A DNA stretch of 64,000 nucleotides from Schizosaccharomyces osmophilus (Eukaryota > Ascomycota > Schizosaccharomycetes > Schizosaccharomycetales > Schizosaccharomycetaceae). The DNA lies in contig NC_079240.1 of assembly GCF_027921745.1 (NCBI RefSeq), forward strand, positions 1,357,001 through 1,421,000, in the 5' to 3' direction. The position numbers and the translations under genes were made by a program. Of the stretch, positions 1 to 9,023 are shown one piece after another. Numbering within the stretch: the first letter of the stretch is position 1; each line of letters opens with the position of its first letter. Below the pieces are notes generated by a model. That model did no database searches. It was not told the origin of the DNA and was given only the letters and a program-made list of their open reading frames with translations.

Positions 1-839
1 TGATGGTCATCTTCATTAGAGGGTAAGGAAGGAACGTGAATGGCGAGAGAACAGTCGATGAACCGAAGGGTTTCCAGGAGCATGCTGTAAAGGAAATGGC
101 GGACTTTTTCGGATTTCTTATTTTGAGAACAGTGTGACTGTAAGAAACCCTGAAGAGAGGGAGGAAGGACGGTGGCCAATGCCATATCCGTATAATACAC
201 GCTAGGATATTCTTGGTAGCCTGTGGAATCCAAAGTATCCAAAAGGGTTTGCAAAACGTTCCTTTGCTCATTTAGCATATCATTGGCTCTTTGCACGCGG
301 GCTTCTGCATGATGGGTAAGCAAACAGTACTCGGAGTGCTGTTCAAAGAACCAATTCTGGATTTCACGGTCGCAAACGCGACAAAGGATCGTTTGGAAAG
401 GTGGCGGGGGATTCGAAAAGGGGATTTCCTTGATTTTGTGAAGATGTTCAGCGAGTAAATGAGCACCAAAGCCAAGGAACTGAGTGAGTTGACGCCCGAT
501 TTCTTGTTTGATTTCGGCAAAAAGTTTGATAGGCCTCAAAACCCATAAGGTATAAGAGGGAGCGTTCGTTTGTGAATCGCGAATGAGGATTCCAATGCAA
601 TCAAGTTCAAGTGGTTGTTCTACGGGGGCTTCCATTTCTTCATCTTCGAAAAATATTTGCTCTTCGGCCTGGGTTATTGGAGACAGGGTTAAAGAGATAC
701 GAACGCTCTTGGAGTCATCGTCAAGTAGTTGCTGGGTAGCCCAGTTGAATTTATCGTCATCTTGCAGTAAACTTTGGACACTTTTTCCAAATAAAGTCAA
801 ACCAGGGATTCTAGATGAGAGAATTATGTTAGCATTCAT
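1..839 (-). CDS. ppk18: Rim15-like protein kinase, N-terminal part (ppk18-like), cut by window edge
   Basis: An uninterrupted minus-strand frame runs from an ATG at 839 off the left edge, giving about 280 residues that start MNANIILSSRIPGLTLFGKS. An in-frame stop lies two codons upstream of the ATG (843-845), which fixes the start. Residues about 160-180 carry a zinc-finger-like stretch, ILCRVCDREIQNWFFEQHSE followed by YCLLTHH, which is the Cys/His module found N-terminal to the kinase domain in the Rim15/Cek1/Ppk18 family of AGC kinases that act in the TOR/PKA-Greatwall-Endosulfine quiescence pathway. The catalytic domain would lie beyond the window. The neighbour, a Ser/Thr-rich surface protein, fits ppk18 (SPAPB18E9.02c) better than its paralogue cek1, but that choice rests on remembered synteny. 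No intron is seen in this part. Confidence 0.75.
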   Translation of the reverse strand, partial: MNANIILSSRIPGLTLFGKSVQSLLQDDDKFNWATQQLLDDDSKSVRISLTLSPITQAEEQIFFEDEEMEAPVEQPLELDCIGILIRDSQTNAPSYTLWVLRPIKLFAEIKQEIGRQLTQFLGFGAHLLAEHLHKIKEIPFSNPPPPFQTILCRVCDREIQNWFFEQHSEYCLLTHHAEARVQRANDMLNEQRNVLQTLLDTLDSTGYQEYPSVYYTDMALATVLPPSLQGFLQSHCSQNKKSEKVRHFLYSMLLETLRFIDCSLAIHVPSLPSNEDDH

Positions 840-2406
840 TTTTCACCAACCCGCCGTTACCACACTTGTCCGTCCGACGGCAAACGCTGGCACTTGCCAT
901 TGCCAGCGTTTTTTTCATTCTCTCCAACTTACCCAACCAGCTCAGTAAAGTTATTCGTCCCATATAATATATTGCCTTCCAAGGACAATTCTAATACATA
1001 AACATTCTCGATTCCGTGAGTCAATTCAATTGCTTGCTTTTGATCCGCCTCTTGCATCGCCACGACCGAGACGATTCATATGGTACTTTCTACAATTCAA
1101 GCAGCAAGTAAATATAGCTATTTACCGTTCAATTCACTTTGAGTGTAATCCGTCAATCATATAACTTTATTAACACCACCACGGATACTCAATGACTCTT
1201 TTGGACAATTTCTTACCAACAAAATAACTTTTATCAACCGCTTTCCAATGTTGGTAGTGTATGGTTTTCCGGTCGTTGATTTCCTTGACAGATTGCATGA
1301 ATCATTCTCATCTATATTGCCCAGTTCAATCTCCAATCTTCACGTGCTGCTATTATTGATTTCGCAATTTGAAATTATTACACAGATGCTGATGGCAAAG
1401 GTTTATGATATTTTTCTGTGTTGTAGTGCAAACTCGTAATATTAGGAAAGCAAAGAAAGCAAGGAAAGAAACAAAAAGTAGTAGAAATCAAAATCATACA
1501 GAAATAGAAAACCCTTTTTTAAATTCGTTTTCTTCATTTTTTCCCTTTTTGCTTGTTTCTTTTTTCTTGGGTTCCTGTCTTGGGTTGTTCCTCATTAGGT
1601 ATCATTCATTTGAATGGTAGCGTTTAGAGTCACTCTCAGGATGGAGTTTCTTGCTTGCTTTGTTTTTGTTTGCTCCTTTTAATTAAAAGAAAGCATTAAA
1701 ATAGTAAATTTTTTTTTTTTTTTTTTTTGTGCCATTGACTATGGGTTTTCGTTTTGGCTTTTCATATGGCATACCATTGTAAGCCCTTCTTAAGGAAACT
1801 CGAAACGAAGAAAGAAAATTTCATTGGAAACCCTTTGAAACCTGTCCCTATTTCATGTATTGATTCCCCTCCTTCAATAGAGGTTTCTTTGTTTCCTTGC
1901 TTTGTTTGATGAAACAAAGGTCGCCTTCATCCCCTTTGTCTTACATGGTGAACCCCTCTCTCCGTTCATCAAAGAACCCTTTCTTTGATAAAGAAAAAGA
2001 CTATAAAAGAAACCGGAATGCTCCAGCTGGTTTGGTACGATGCGATGGCGACTCATACTTACTTCTTTGTCTTTGCTTCCAAACCCATTTCTACCATATG
2101 TATGTATAGTGAAGAAAAGCTAAAACTTTTAATATACACATTGAACAATAATTTTTAAAGATATCGAAGCAAAAAATATTATTTAAATAGCAATATTACA
2201 GAAAGAAATTTCAAAAAATAAAGAAACATTCATAGATGATCTAGTTTAAACATACATTTGTATGCACGCTTTAAGCATATAAAAGATATCCATGGTCTTT
2301 TTTTTTTCAAATACTAAACACATCTGAGTAATAAAAAAACAAAAGAAGAATATTAAAGAACCGTTTGATAAATACTTCCATCATTTAAAACGTTATCACC
2401 CAAAAT
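840..2406. other. Intergenic, upstream of ppk18-like gene and downstream of adhesin gene
   Basis: Apart from the hairpin at 882-911 I see no gene. The stretch is T-rich, with a homopolymer T tract near 1709-1728. Short open frames at 1248-1620 and 1874-2109 have no coding character or recognisable motif. A long upstream region is usual for fission yeast regulatory kinases and may hold non-coding transcripts, which cannot be judged here. Confidence 0.5.
882..911. repeat. Perfect 11-bp inverted repeat with 8-nt loop and T-run
   Basis: The arm AAACGCTGGCA (882-892) is followed by an 8-nt spacer and its exact reverse complement (901-911), then a T-run to 915. It lies 43-72 bp upstream of the ppk18-like ATG, so it may be in the 5' leader or core promoter. 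It looks like a bacterial intrinsic terminator but sits in a eukaryotic upstream region, where it could be a leader hairpin or a protein-binding palindrome. Confidence 0.6.
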
Positions 2407-5400
2407 TTAAGCAAGAAAGAAGCAAACAGCAACAACAGATAGACCAGTCAAGAAGACGGAGGCCTTAGATCCTGCAGAGGCAGCAGAAGCTTGAGGTGAG
2501 GAACTATTGCTTCCGCTTCCGGAAGAGGTCTGATCTGCAGCCTTCAAATCGGAGGTAACGTTTCCGGAAGTCCAGTTTCCAAATCCACTGCCTAAACCAC
2601 CGGCATGAGTTGTGGATGTAACAAAGCTGCTGTTACCAGAGGAAAGGTGGGTAACAGGGAAGATAGAGGTTGCTTTACCGGTTACGATAGTACTATAGTT
2701 ACTGTAAGTCAATGTACTGTTAACGGGAATGGTGCTGGAGACATTAATGATGGGAGAAGTACCGTTGGTAAAGCCACTGGAGGCAGTACCAGAGCCAGCG
2801 GCACCGAGATCACCAGAAGAACTAGCGGGAGCAGATGTGGTGGGAGCGGCATAGGTGGTAGTGCCGGCAATTACAGTACTAGTCAAAGAGACAGTGCGAG
2901 GCAAAGTCTTGGTTTGAGCGATAGTACCAACGCTAGTGCTGGTGAAGGGATGAGTCTCAGTAGAAACACCACGGTTGGTACCAGCTGGAGAGCCACCAGC
3001 AGAGCCGGAAGAGCCACCAGCAGGAGTGCCGCCAGCACTAGGAGAAGTGGTGATGGTTTCGGTGCCAGTAACGGTGCTAGTGATAGAATCAGTGGAGGTG
3101 ACCACGGTAGGGACAACAGATGTACCAGCATTAGTGCTTGTGGTAGAATCAGTGGTGACCACGGTAGGGACAACAGATGTACCAGCATTAGTGCTTGTGG
3201 TAGACTCAGTGGTGACCACGGTAGGGACAACAGATGTACCAGCATTAGTGCTTGTGGTAGACTCAGTGGTGACCACGGTAGGGACAACAGATGTACCAGC
3301 ATTATTGCTTGTGGTAGAATCAGTGGAGGTGACCACAGTAGGGACAATAGATGTACCGACAACAGTGCTTGTACCGCCAACGGTAACCACGCTAGTGTAA
3401 GTACTAGTCTGGGTAACAGGAACAATGCTGTGGCCGGTTGTTGTCACAACGTAGCTATGGGAGCCGGCGGAAGTGGCAGGAGCAGAAGATGGATTGGCAG
3501 GGTCAGTGACAGTTGTTAACTCGGTGGTCGGAACAGTAGCAGTTGTGACGACGTCGCTAGTAGTTGTGATGGTATCCGTACCAGTAACCGTGCGGGTAAT
3601 AGGAACAGTGGTGTTCTGATATTGGGTAGTGGTGACGACAGAATAGCCAGGAGCAGTAGTAGGAGCTACACTAGTGCTGTTCAGAGGAGTGGAAACATTT
3701 CTAGCAGGAGAAGTGGTGGGTGCAACACTAGTGCTGTTCAGAGGGAAAGGAGTGGAAACATTTCTAGCAGGAGAAGTGGTGGGTGCAACACTAGTGCTGT
3801 TCAGAGGGAAAGGAGTGGAAACATTTCTAGCAGGAGCAGTGGTAGGAGCTACACTAGTGCTGTTCAGAGGAGTGGAAACATTTCTAGCAGGAGAAGTGGT
3901 GGGTGCAACACTAGTGCTGTTCAGAGGGAAAGGAGTGGAAACATTTCTAGCAGGAGAAGTGGTGGGTGCAACACTAGTGCTGTTCAGAGGGAAAGGAGTG
4001 GAAACATTTCTAGCAGGAGCAGTGGTAGGAGCTACACTAGTGCTGTTCAGAGGAGTGGAAACATTTCTAGCAGGAGCAGTGGTAGGTGCAACACTAGTGC
4101 TGTTCAAAGGGAAAGGAGTGGAAACATTTCTAGCAGGAGCAGTAGTGGGTGCAACACTAGTGCTGTTCAGAGGGAAAGGAGTGGAAACATTTCTAGCAGG
4201 AGCAGTGGTAGGAGCTACACTAGTGCTGTTCAGAGGAGTGGAAACATTTCTAGCAGGAGCAGTAGTGGGTGCAACACTAGTGCTGTTCAGAGGGAAAGGA
4301 GTGGAAACATTTCTAGCGGGAGCAGTGGTAGGAGCTACACTAGTGCTGTTCAGAGGAGTGGAAACATTTCTAGCAGGAGAAGTGGTGGGTGCAACACTAG
4401 TGCTGTTCAAAGGAGTAGAGACGTTTCTAGCGGGAGCAGTGGTGGGAGCTACACTAGTGCTGTTCAGAGGAGTGGAAACATTTCTAGCAGGAGCAGTGGT
4501 AGGTGCAACACTAGTGCTGTTCAGAGGAGTGGAAACATTTCTAGCAGGAGAAGTGGTGGGTGCAACACTAGTGCTGTTCAGAGGGAAAGGAGTGGAAACA
4601 TTTCTAGCAGGAGCAGTGGTAGGTGCAACACTAGTGCTGTTCAGAGGGAAAGGAGTGGAAACATTTCTAGCAGGAGCAGTGGTAGGTGCAACACTAGTGC
4701 TGTTCAAAGGAGTAGAGACATTTCTAGCGGGAGCAGTGGTGGGTGCAACACTAGTGCTGTTCAGAGGGAAAGGAGTGGAAACATTTCTAGCGGGAGCAGT
4801 GGTGGGTGCAACACTAGTGCTATTCAAAGGAGTAGAGACGTTTCTAGCGGGAGCAGTGGTGGGAGCTACACTAGTGCTGTTCAGAGGAGTGGAAACATTT
4901 CTAGCAGGAGCAGTGGTAGGTGCAACACTAGTGCTGTTCAAAGGAGTAGAGACATTTCTAGCGGGAGCAGTGGTGGGTGCAACACTAGTGCTGTTCAGAG
5001 GGAAAGGAGTGGAAACATTTCTAGCGGGAGCAGTGGTAGGAGCAACACTAGTGCTGTTCAAAGGGGTAGAGACATTTCTGGCGGTAGCACTACTCAAAGG
5101 AGTGGAAGAAGCAGGAGTGCTAGAGTTGCTGCTAGGAGCACTGGTCAATGGAGTGGAAGAAGCAGGAGTGCTAGAGTTGCTGCTAGGAGCACTACTCAAA
5201 GGAGTGGAAGAAGCAGAAGTGCTAGAGTTGCTGCTAGGAGCACTGGTCAATGGAGTGGAAGAAGCAGGAGTGCTAGAGTTGCTGCTAGGAGCACTACTCA
5301 AAGGAGTGGAAGAAGCAGAAGTGCTAGAGTTGCTGCTAGGAGCACTGGTCAATGGAGTGGAAGAAGCAGGAGTGCTAGAGTTGCTGCTAGGAGCACTACT

Positions 5401-6645
5401 CAAAGGAGTGGAAGAAGCAGGAGTGCTAGAGTTGCTGCTAGGAGCACTACTCAAAGGAGTGGAAGAAGCAGAAGTGCTAGAGTTGCTGCTAGGAGCACTG
5501 GTCAATGGAGTGGAAGAAGCAGAAGTGCTAGAGTTGCTGCTGGGAGCACTACTCAAAGGAGTGGAAGAAGCAGAAGTGCTAGAGTTGCTGCTGGGAGCAC
5601 TACTCAAAGGAGTGGAAGAAGCAGAAGTGCTAGAGTTGCTGCTAGGAGCACTACTCAAAGGAGTGGAAGAAGCAGAAGTGCTAGAGTTGCTGCTAGGAGC
5701 ACTGGTCAATGGAGTGGAAGAAGCAGAAGTGCTAGAGTTGCTGCTGGGAGCACTACTCAAAGGAGTGGAAGAAGCAGAAGTGCTAGAGTTGCTGCTAGGA
5801 GCACTGGTCAATGGAGTGGAAGAAGCAGAAGTGCTAGAGTTGCTGCTAGGAGCACTGTTCAATGGAGTAGAAGAAGTAGGAGTGCTAGAAGGAGCGCTAG
5901 AGGGTCCAGTCAATGGAGTGCTAGAGTTGCTGCTAGCAGCGCTAGCGGGAGCACTACTCAAAGGAGTACTAGAAGTAGCACTAGAGGGAGAACTGCTCAA
6001 AGGAGTACTAGAAGCGACACTAGAAGAAGCACTAGAAGGAGCACTACTCAATGGAGTGCTAGAGTTGCTACTAGCAGCACTAGCGGGAGCACTACTCAAA
6101 GGAGTACTAGAAGCGACACTAGAAGAAGCACTAGAAGGAGCACTACTCAATGGAGTGCTAGAGTTGCTACTAGCAGCACTAGCGGGAGCACTACTCAAAG
6201 GAGTGCTAGAAGGAGAACTGCTCAAAGGAGTACTAGAAGGAGAACTGCTCAAAGGAGTACTAGAAGCAGCGCTAGAGGGAGCACTGCTCAAAGGAGTACT
6301 AGAAGCAGCGCTAGAAGGAGAACTACTCAAAGGAGTGCTAGAAGGAGAACTGCTCAAAGGAGTACTAGAAGGAGCACTGCTCAAAGGAGTACTAGAAGCA
6401 GCACTAGAGGGAGAACTACTCAAAGGAGTGCTAGAAGGAGAACTGCTCAAAGGAGTACTAGAAGGAGCACTGCTCAAAGGAGTACTAGAAGGAGCACTGC
6501 TCAAAGGAGTAGAGCTGTTGGTATAAGGGCCGCCAGCTCTTCTAGCTAGGGTGTAGGCATCGGCGGGGCCATTGGCAGCCTCCGAGGAAATCGAGAGAAA
6601 AGGAGTCGCGATTAAAAGAGCAACGGCAAAAGAAGAGATCTTCAT
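2407..6645 (-). CDS. Large repetitive Ser/Thr-rich GPI-type cell-surface glycoprotein (adhesin-like)
   Basis: A single 1412-codon frame. Residues 1-24 form a signal peptide (MKISSFAVALLIATPFLSIS). The C-terminus has a Ser/Gly-rich spacer and a hydrophobic tail ending VVAVCFFLA, which is a GPI-attachment layout. Between them lie four repeat blocks: degenerate SSTPLSSAPSS units (about residues 40-260), 15 copies of a 16-residue SAPSSNSST unit (about 265-515), 24 copies of a 19- or 21-residue ARNVSTP unit (about 519-1000), and five copies of GTSVVPTVVTT (about 1100-1195). The many Asn-x-Ser/Thr sites and Ser/Thr content predict heavy glycosylation. No ligand-binding domain such as PA14, GLEYA or DIPSY is recognisable. 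It probably matches the serine-rich protein SPAPB18E9.04c of S. pombe. Role in adhesion or wall structure is inference. Both complementary-strand frames through the repeats are also open, an effect of stop-free units with lengths divisible by 3. Confidence 0.88.
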   Translation of the reverse strand: MKISSFAVALLIATPFLSISSEAANGPADAYTLARRAGGPYTNSSTPLSSAPSSTPLSSAPSSTPLSSSPSSTPLSSSPSSAASSTPLSSAPSSTPLSSSPSSTPLSSSPSSAASSTPLSSAPSSAASSTPLSSSPSSTPLSSSPSSTPLSSAPASAASSNSSTPLSSAPSSASSSVASSTPLSSAPASAASSNSSTPLSSAPSSASSSVASSTPLSSSPSSATSSTPLSSAPASAASSNSSTPLTGPSSAPSSTPTSSTPLNSAPSSNSSTSASSTPLTSAPSSNSSTSASSTPLSSAPSSNSSTSASSTPLTSAPSSNSSTSASSTPLSSAPSSNSSTSASSTPLSSAPSSNSSTSASSTPLSSAPSSNSSTSASSTPLTSAPSSNSSTSASSTPLSSAPSSNSSTPASSTPLSSAPSSNSSTPASSTPLTSAPSSNSSTSASSTPLSSAPSSNSSTPASSTPLTSAPSSNSSTSASSTPLSSAPSSNSSTPASSTPLTSAPSSNSSTPASSTPLSSATARNVSTPLNSTSVAPTTAPARNVSTPFPLNSTSVAPTTAPARNVSTPLNSTSVAPTTAPARNVSTPLNSTSVAPTTAPARNVSTPLNSTSVAPTTAPARNVSTPFPLNSTSVAPTTAPARNVSTPLNSTSVAPTTAPARNVSTPFPLNSTSVAPTTAPARNVSTPFPLNSTSVAPTTSPARNVSTPLNSTSVAPTTAPARNVSTPLNSTSVAPTTAPARNVSTPLNSTSVAPTTSPARNVSTPLNSTSVAPTTAPARNVSTPFPLNSTSVAPTTAPARNVSTPLNSTSVAPTTAPARNVSTPFPLNSTSVAPTTAPARNVSTPFPLNSTSVAPTTAPARNVSTPLNSTSVAPTTAPARNVSTPFPLNSTSVAPTTSPARNVSTPFPLNSTSVAPTTSPARNVSTPLNSTSVAPTTAPARNVSTPFPLNSTSVAPTTSPARNVSTPFPLNSTSVAPTTSPARNVSTPLNSTSVAPTTAPGYSVVTTTQYQNTTVPITRTVTGTDTITTTSDVVTTATVPTTELTTVTDPANPSSAPATSAGSHSYVVTTTGHSIVPVTQTSTYTSVVTVGGTSTVVGTSIVPTVVTSTDSTTSNNAGTSVVPTVVTTESTTSTNAGTSVVPTVVTTESTTSTNAGTSVVPTVVTTDSTTSTNAGTSVVPTVVTSTDSITSTVTGTETITTSPSAGGTPAGGSSGSAGGSPAGTNRGVSTETHPFTSTSVGTIAQTKTLPRTVSLTSTVIAGTTTYAAPTTSAPASSSGDLGAAGSGTASSGFTNGTSPIINVSSTIPVNSTLTYSNYSTIVTGKATSIFPVTHLSSGNSSFVTSTTHAGGLGSGFGNWTSGNVTSDLKAADQTSSGSGSNSSSPQASAASAGSKASVFLTGLSVVAVCFFLA
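3067..3357 (-). repeat. Tandem repeat block D of the adhesin gene (57-60 nt unit, 5 copies)
   Basis: Five copies of a unit encoding 19-20 residues with the core GTSVVPTVV. The central three copies are almost identical at the DNA level; the two outer ones carry extra or changed codons (STDST variants). Confidence 0.85.
3650..5090 (-). repeat. Tandem repeat block C of the adhesin gene (57/63 nt units, 24 copies)
   Basis: Twenty-four units encode ARNVSTPLNSTSVAPTTAP (19 residues) or the same with FP inserted after STP (21 residues). By my count 13 lack and 11 carry the insert, summing to about 1434 nt. A second polymorphism (TTAP versus TTSP) is spread among units. The two variants are interspersed rather than blocked, which suggests repeated unequal exchange or conversion. 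Confidence 0.9.
5091..5870 (-). repeat. Tandem repeat block B of the adhesin gene (48 nt unit, about 15 copies)
   Basis: A 16-residue unit of the form SAPSSNSSTSASSTPL is repeated about 15 times. Two sites vary: Ser/Thr before SAPSS and Ser/Pro in the STSA/STPA position. DNA identity between units is nearly complete. Confidence 0.88.
5871..6510 (-). repeat. Degenerate short repeat block A of the adhesin gene
   Basis: Irregular repeats of SSTPLSSAPSS or SSTPLSSSPSS type with AASS and VASS spacers, encoding residues about 45-258. Unit length is not constant, so this block is older or more shuffled than blocks B and C. Confidence 0.8.
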
Positions 6646-7365
6646 CGTGCAGAAAAGTACAAATTAGTACCAAAGAAAAAATAGAAATTAAAGAAAATGA
6701 AAATCGTCAATTCTTTTTAAGAGACTGTAAGAATTAGGGAACAATCCTTTTTTGTAAAGAAAACAATGAATGTTAATAGTATCAAATCAAAAAACCAAAA
6801 AAAAACCAAAAAAAACCAAAATAAGAGGTATCAAGCCAAACTACAGGAAAAGAAGAAACAGAGACGAACAGGCGTTCTATCGCAAGATATAACACACAGT
6901 AGGCCTTTTGTGTTCTAAATAGCTACGAAAAAGCTATAGAAAGAATGGTGAGGTAAACTACAAGTTCAAAGTGAATGTTTTTCGCAGCAAAACCTCAAAC
7001 CTAACAGAAACAAAAATATAAAGTCGCAAGACTGGATTCAAAGAACGTCTTTGACTAAAAAATCTTGTTTCTTAGACTAAGGGAATGAGAAAAAAGACTA
7101 GGAGAAAAATTTCAAGGTTTGGGGAGTGTTCTCAAGCGGAACAAGGGGATAGCTGGACGGGAATATATAAGGGGAAGAATTCTCGGTTATTGGTAGAAAG
7201 ATGAGGAATCGTAGAACACTAGGGTTCATGCTTGGAATCGACCCTTTTTGCACTTTGTTACGTACCAAGTAACATGTTTGTCGCGGGCTTAGCAAAGTTC
7301 GTCGCGTAAAGGAACAGAGAAGAAACAAGGTAACGACCGAGAAACAAGGAATTGAGTCTGCGCGA

Positions 7366-7372
7366 ATGACGT
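7366..7372. promoter_or_regulatory. ATGACGT, candidate Atf1/Pcr1 (CRE-like) site
   Basis: ATGACGT is the core bound by the bZIP factors Atf1/Pcr1 in fission yeast. It lies about 720 bp upstream of the adhesin start and 1.65 kb from the amylase-like start. A seven-base match is weak by itself. Confidence 0.3.
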
Positions 7373-7381
7373 TTATTTATG

Positions 7382-7395
7382 AGCTTCTAGAAGCT
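7382..7395. promoter_or_regulatory. 14-bp perfect palindrome containing an HSE-like TTCTAGAA
   Basis: AGCTTCTAGAAGCT is perfectly palindromic and has the inverted TTC-n2-GAA arrangement of a heat-shock element half. It is only 10 bp from the ATGACGT site, which suggests a small stress-control module. Confidence 0.3.
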
Positions 7396-9023
7396 ATCAA
7401 CGACTAATCATAAGAGGCTTGTGACTTCAATAAGAAACGGCTATTGTCCAATGAAGCTTAGTATTACGTCAAAAGCATTCGATGAATGGAACAAGTACGA
7501 TCAGAAGAGTTGGTCTAGATGCTTCGAATGTGTTCTTCAAAGCATGAAAAAGAACGGCGATGCCGTTCATTGGATGTTTTCGCTCGCATGCGGAAACCCA
7601 AGTTGGAAGGAACCAAAAGGGACATTACACCCAACAAGTGGGAATGATTGGAAGGGAAGGTGAAGAAGAAGGGGGGCTTTCGGTTGTGGTCAGGTGTGGG
7701 CAGTGACATCTTCGTAGGCGAGTGGTCCCGCCGTTTGAGGGTGAAGAAGAAGGGGCAGGGGTTTGCGTGGTCAAGTGTCAGGTGTCAGCAAGGTTTATCG
7801 AGGTCACACGGGTTACTTGGGTTATTGAACGAGAGAAAGGACGAAGAGAAGCGTTTGTTTCGTCAGCGGTGATGGATGTGTCTTCTCTTCATGTTCTTTT
7901 GCGATTATAAAGTATACGAGGGAATCGTCTAGTTGATGTTTGATGTTTTCATCGAAACTGGAGTGGAGCGACGACACTGCGGCGACGCTTTCGTAATCCT
8001 AGGAATTTTCCTTTGGTTTTTTCGAATAGTTATATGCTTATTCAAATGCTGTTGTTAGATAATAGTATGCTTGTATTTATTGAGTATGCTAATCTTGGAT
8101 GAACATGCTCTTATCGAATCTCTGTTGGTATTACCACCATATAAGAGTATACCTTTGGGACGTAGAAGATGTATACAATACAAAATAGAGATCACAAGCA
8201 TTGTAACGTAGTTATCGTAGAATGTTGTACTTTTTCAATAAGATTGTATTATGCTTTGCTTACAGAACTTTGTAGTTTTCTTTCCTTTGAAATTCTTTCC
8301 GGCGAAAAAAGTCGCTTAGATGTCAATTGCTTTAGTTCCTAGGATGCGAATCCCTTTTTTCCCTTCATTTCCATCCCATTATAACGAATGCTTCCCTCCC
8401 TCCCTTTTCAACCTTTTGCTACCATTTCCACACTATTCTACATTCCTCTATGTTCACAAATCTGATTGTACTCTACCAGGAATCACTGAAACTTTCACCT
8501 CTATTCTATCACAATACTATTTCTTACCATAGTACGTCTATGGAAAGAGGAATCTCCACCTTTTTGAAGTTTTTACTGTTTACGCCCATGTAAATAAAAA
8601 TAAAGAAAAAAAATCAGATCTCTTACAATGGATTCTTTTCCTCCTTCGTCATATCGTCTTGGAAACCTCTATAACCCGATTTCAATGGTTTCGAACTAAA
8701 AACCTCGCCAAATCTCACTTTTCAAGTGGAGCTTTGAAACAATTCTTCTTTGTCTGTTTCTGTTCTCTCAATTTTATTATTTTTTCTACTTTTTCAAGAG
8801 GATCACTGTTCTTTGATTCGTTTCTGCCGACTACCGCTGGTTGTGGGACCCCTTTGTTGATGTCTGACGTCTGCACCAATATTCCTTATTTTCTTGTTGA
8901 TTTCGGTCTTTCTTCCATTCTCCAAGTTTTTCGGTCTTTTTCTCTCTCACTACTTTTCGCTTTTCTTTCTTTTTCTTTTTCTTTTTCTTTCCTCCTTATC
9001 TTCCTCTATTAGCACTATCGTGA

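Larger units (their letters stand above)
6646..9023. other. Divergent intergenic region between adhesin and amylase-like genes
   Basis: 2.4 kb without a supportable gene. It holds an ATGACGT site (7366) and a TTCTAGAA-centred palindrome (7382). The part before 9024 is very T/C-rich on the plus strand (8930-9010), as is common just upstream of fission yeast start codons. Open frames at 7421-7910 and 8320-8532 show no family signal. Confidence 0.5.

Noticed and set aside
882-915. Bacterial-type intrinsic terminator
   Set aside because: The shape fits, but all flanking genes are eukaryotic with spliceosomal introns; recorded as an inverted repeat only.
2883-3425. Leu-rich 180-codon minus-strand frame
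   Set aside because: Shifted-frame shadow of the adhesin C-terminal repeats.
3622-6549. Plus-strand open frames of 975 and 950 codons opposite the adhesin gene
   Set aside because: They arise because repeat units are multiples of three and lack stops on the complement. The minus-strand frame alone has a signal peptide and a GPI tail.
7421-7910. Overlapping 62-80 codon frames between adhesin and amylase genes
   Set aside because: No ATG for the first, no conserved motif, no splice partners.
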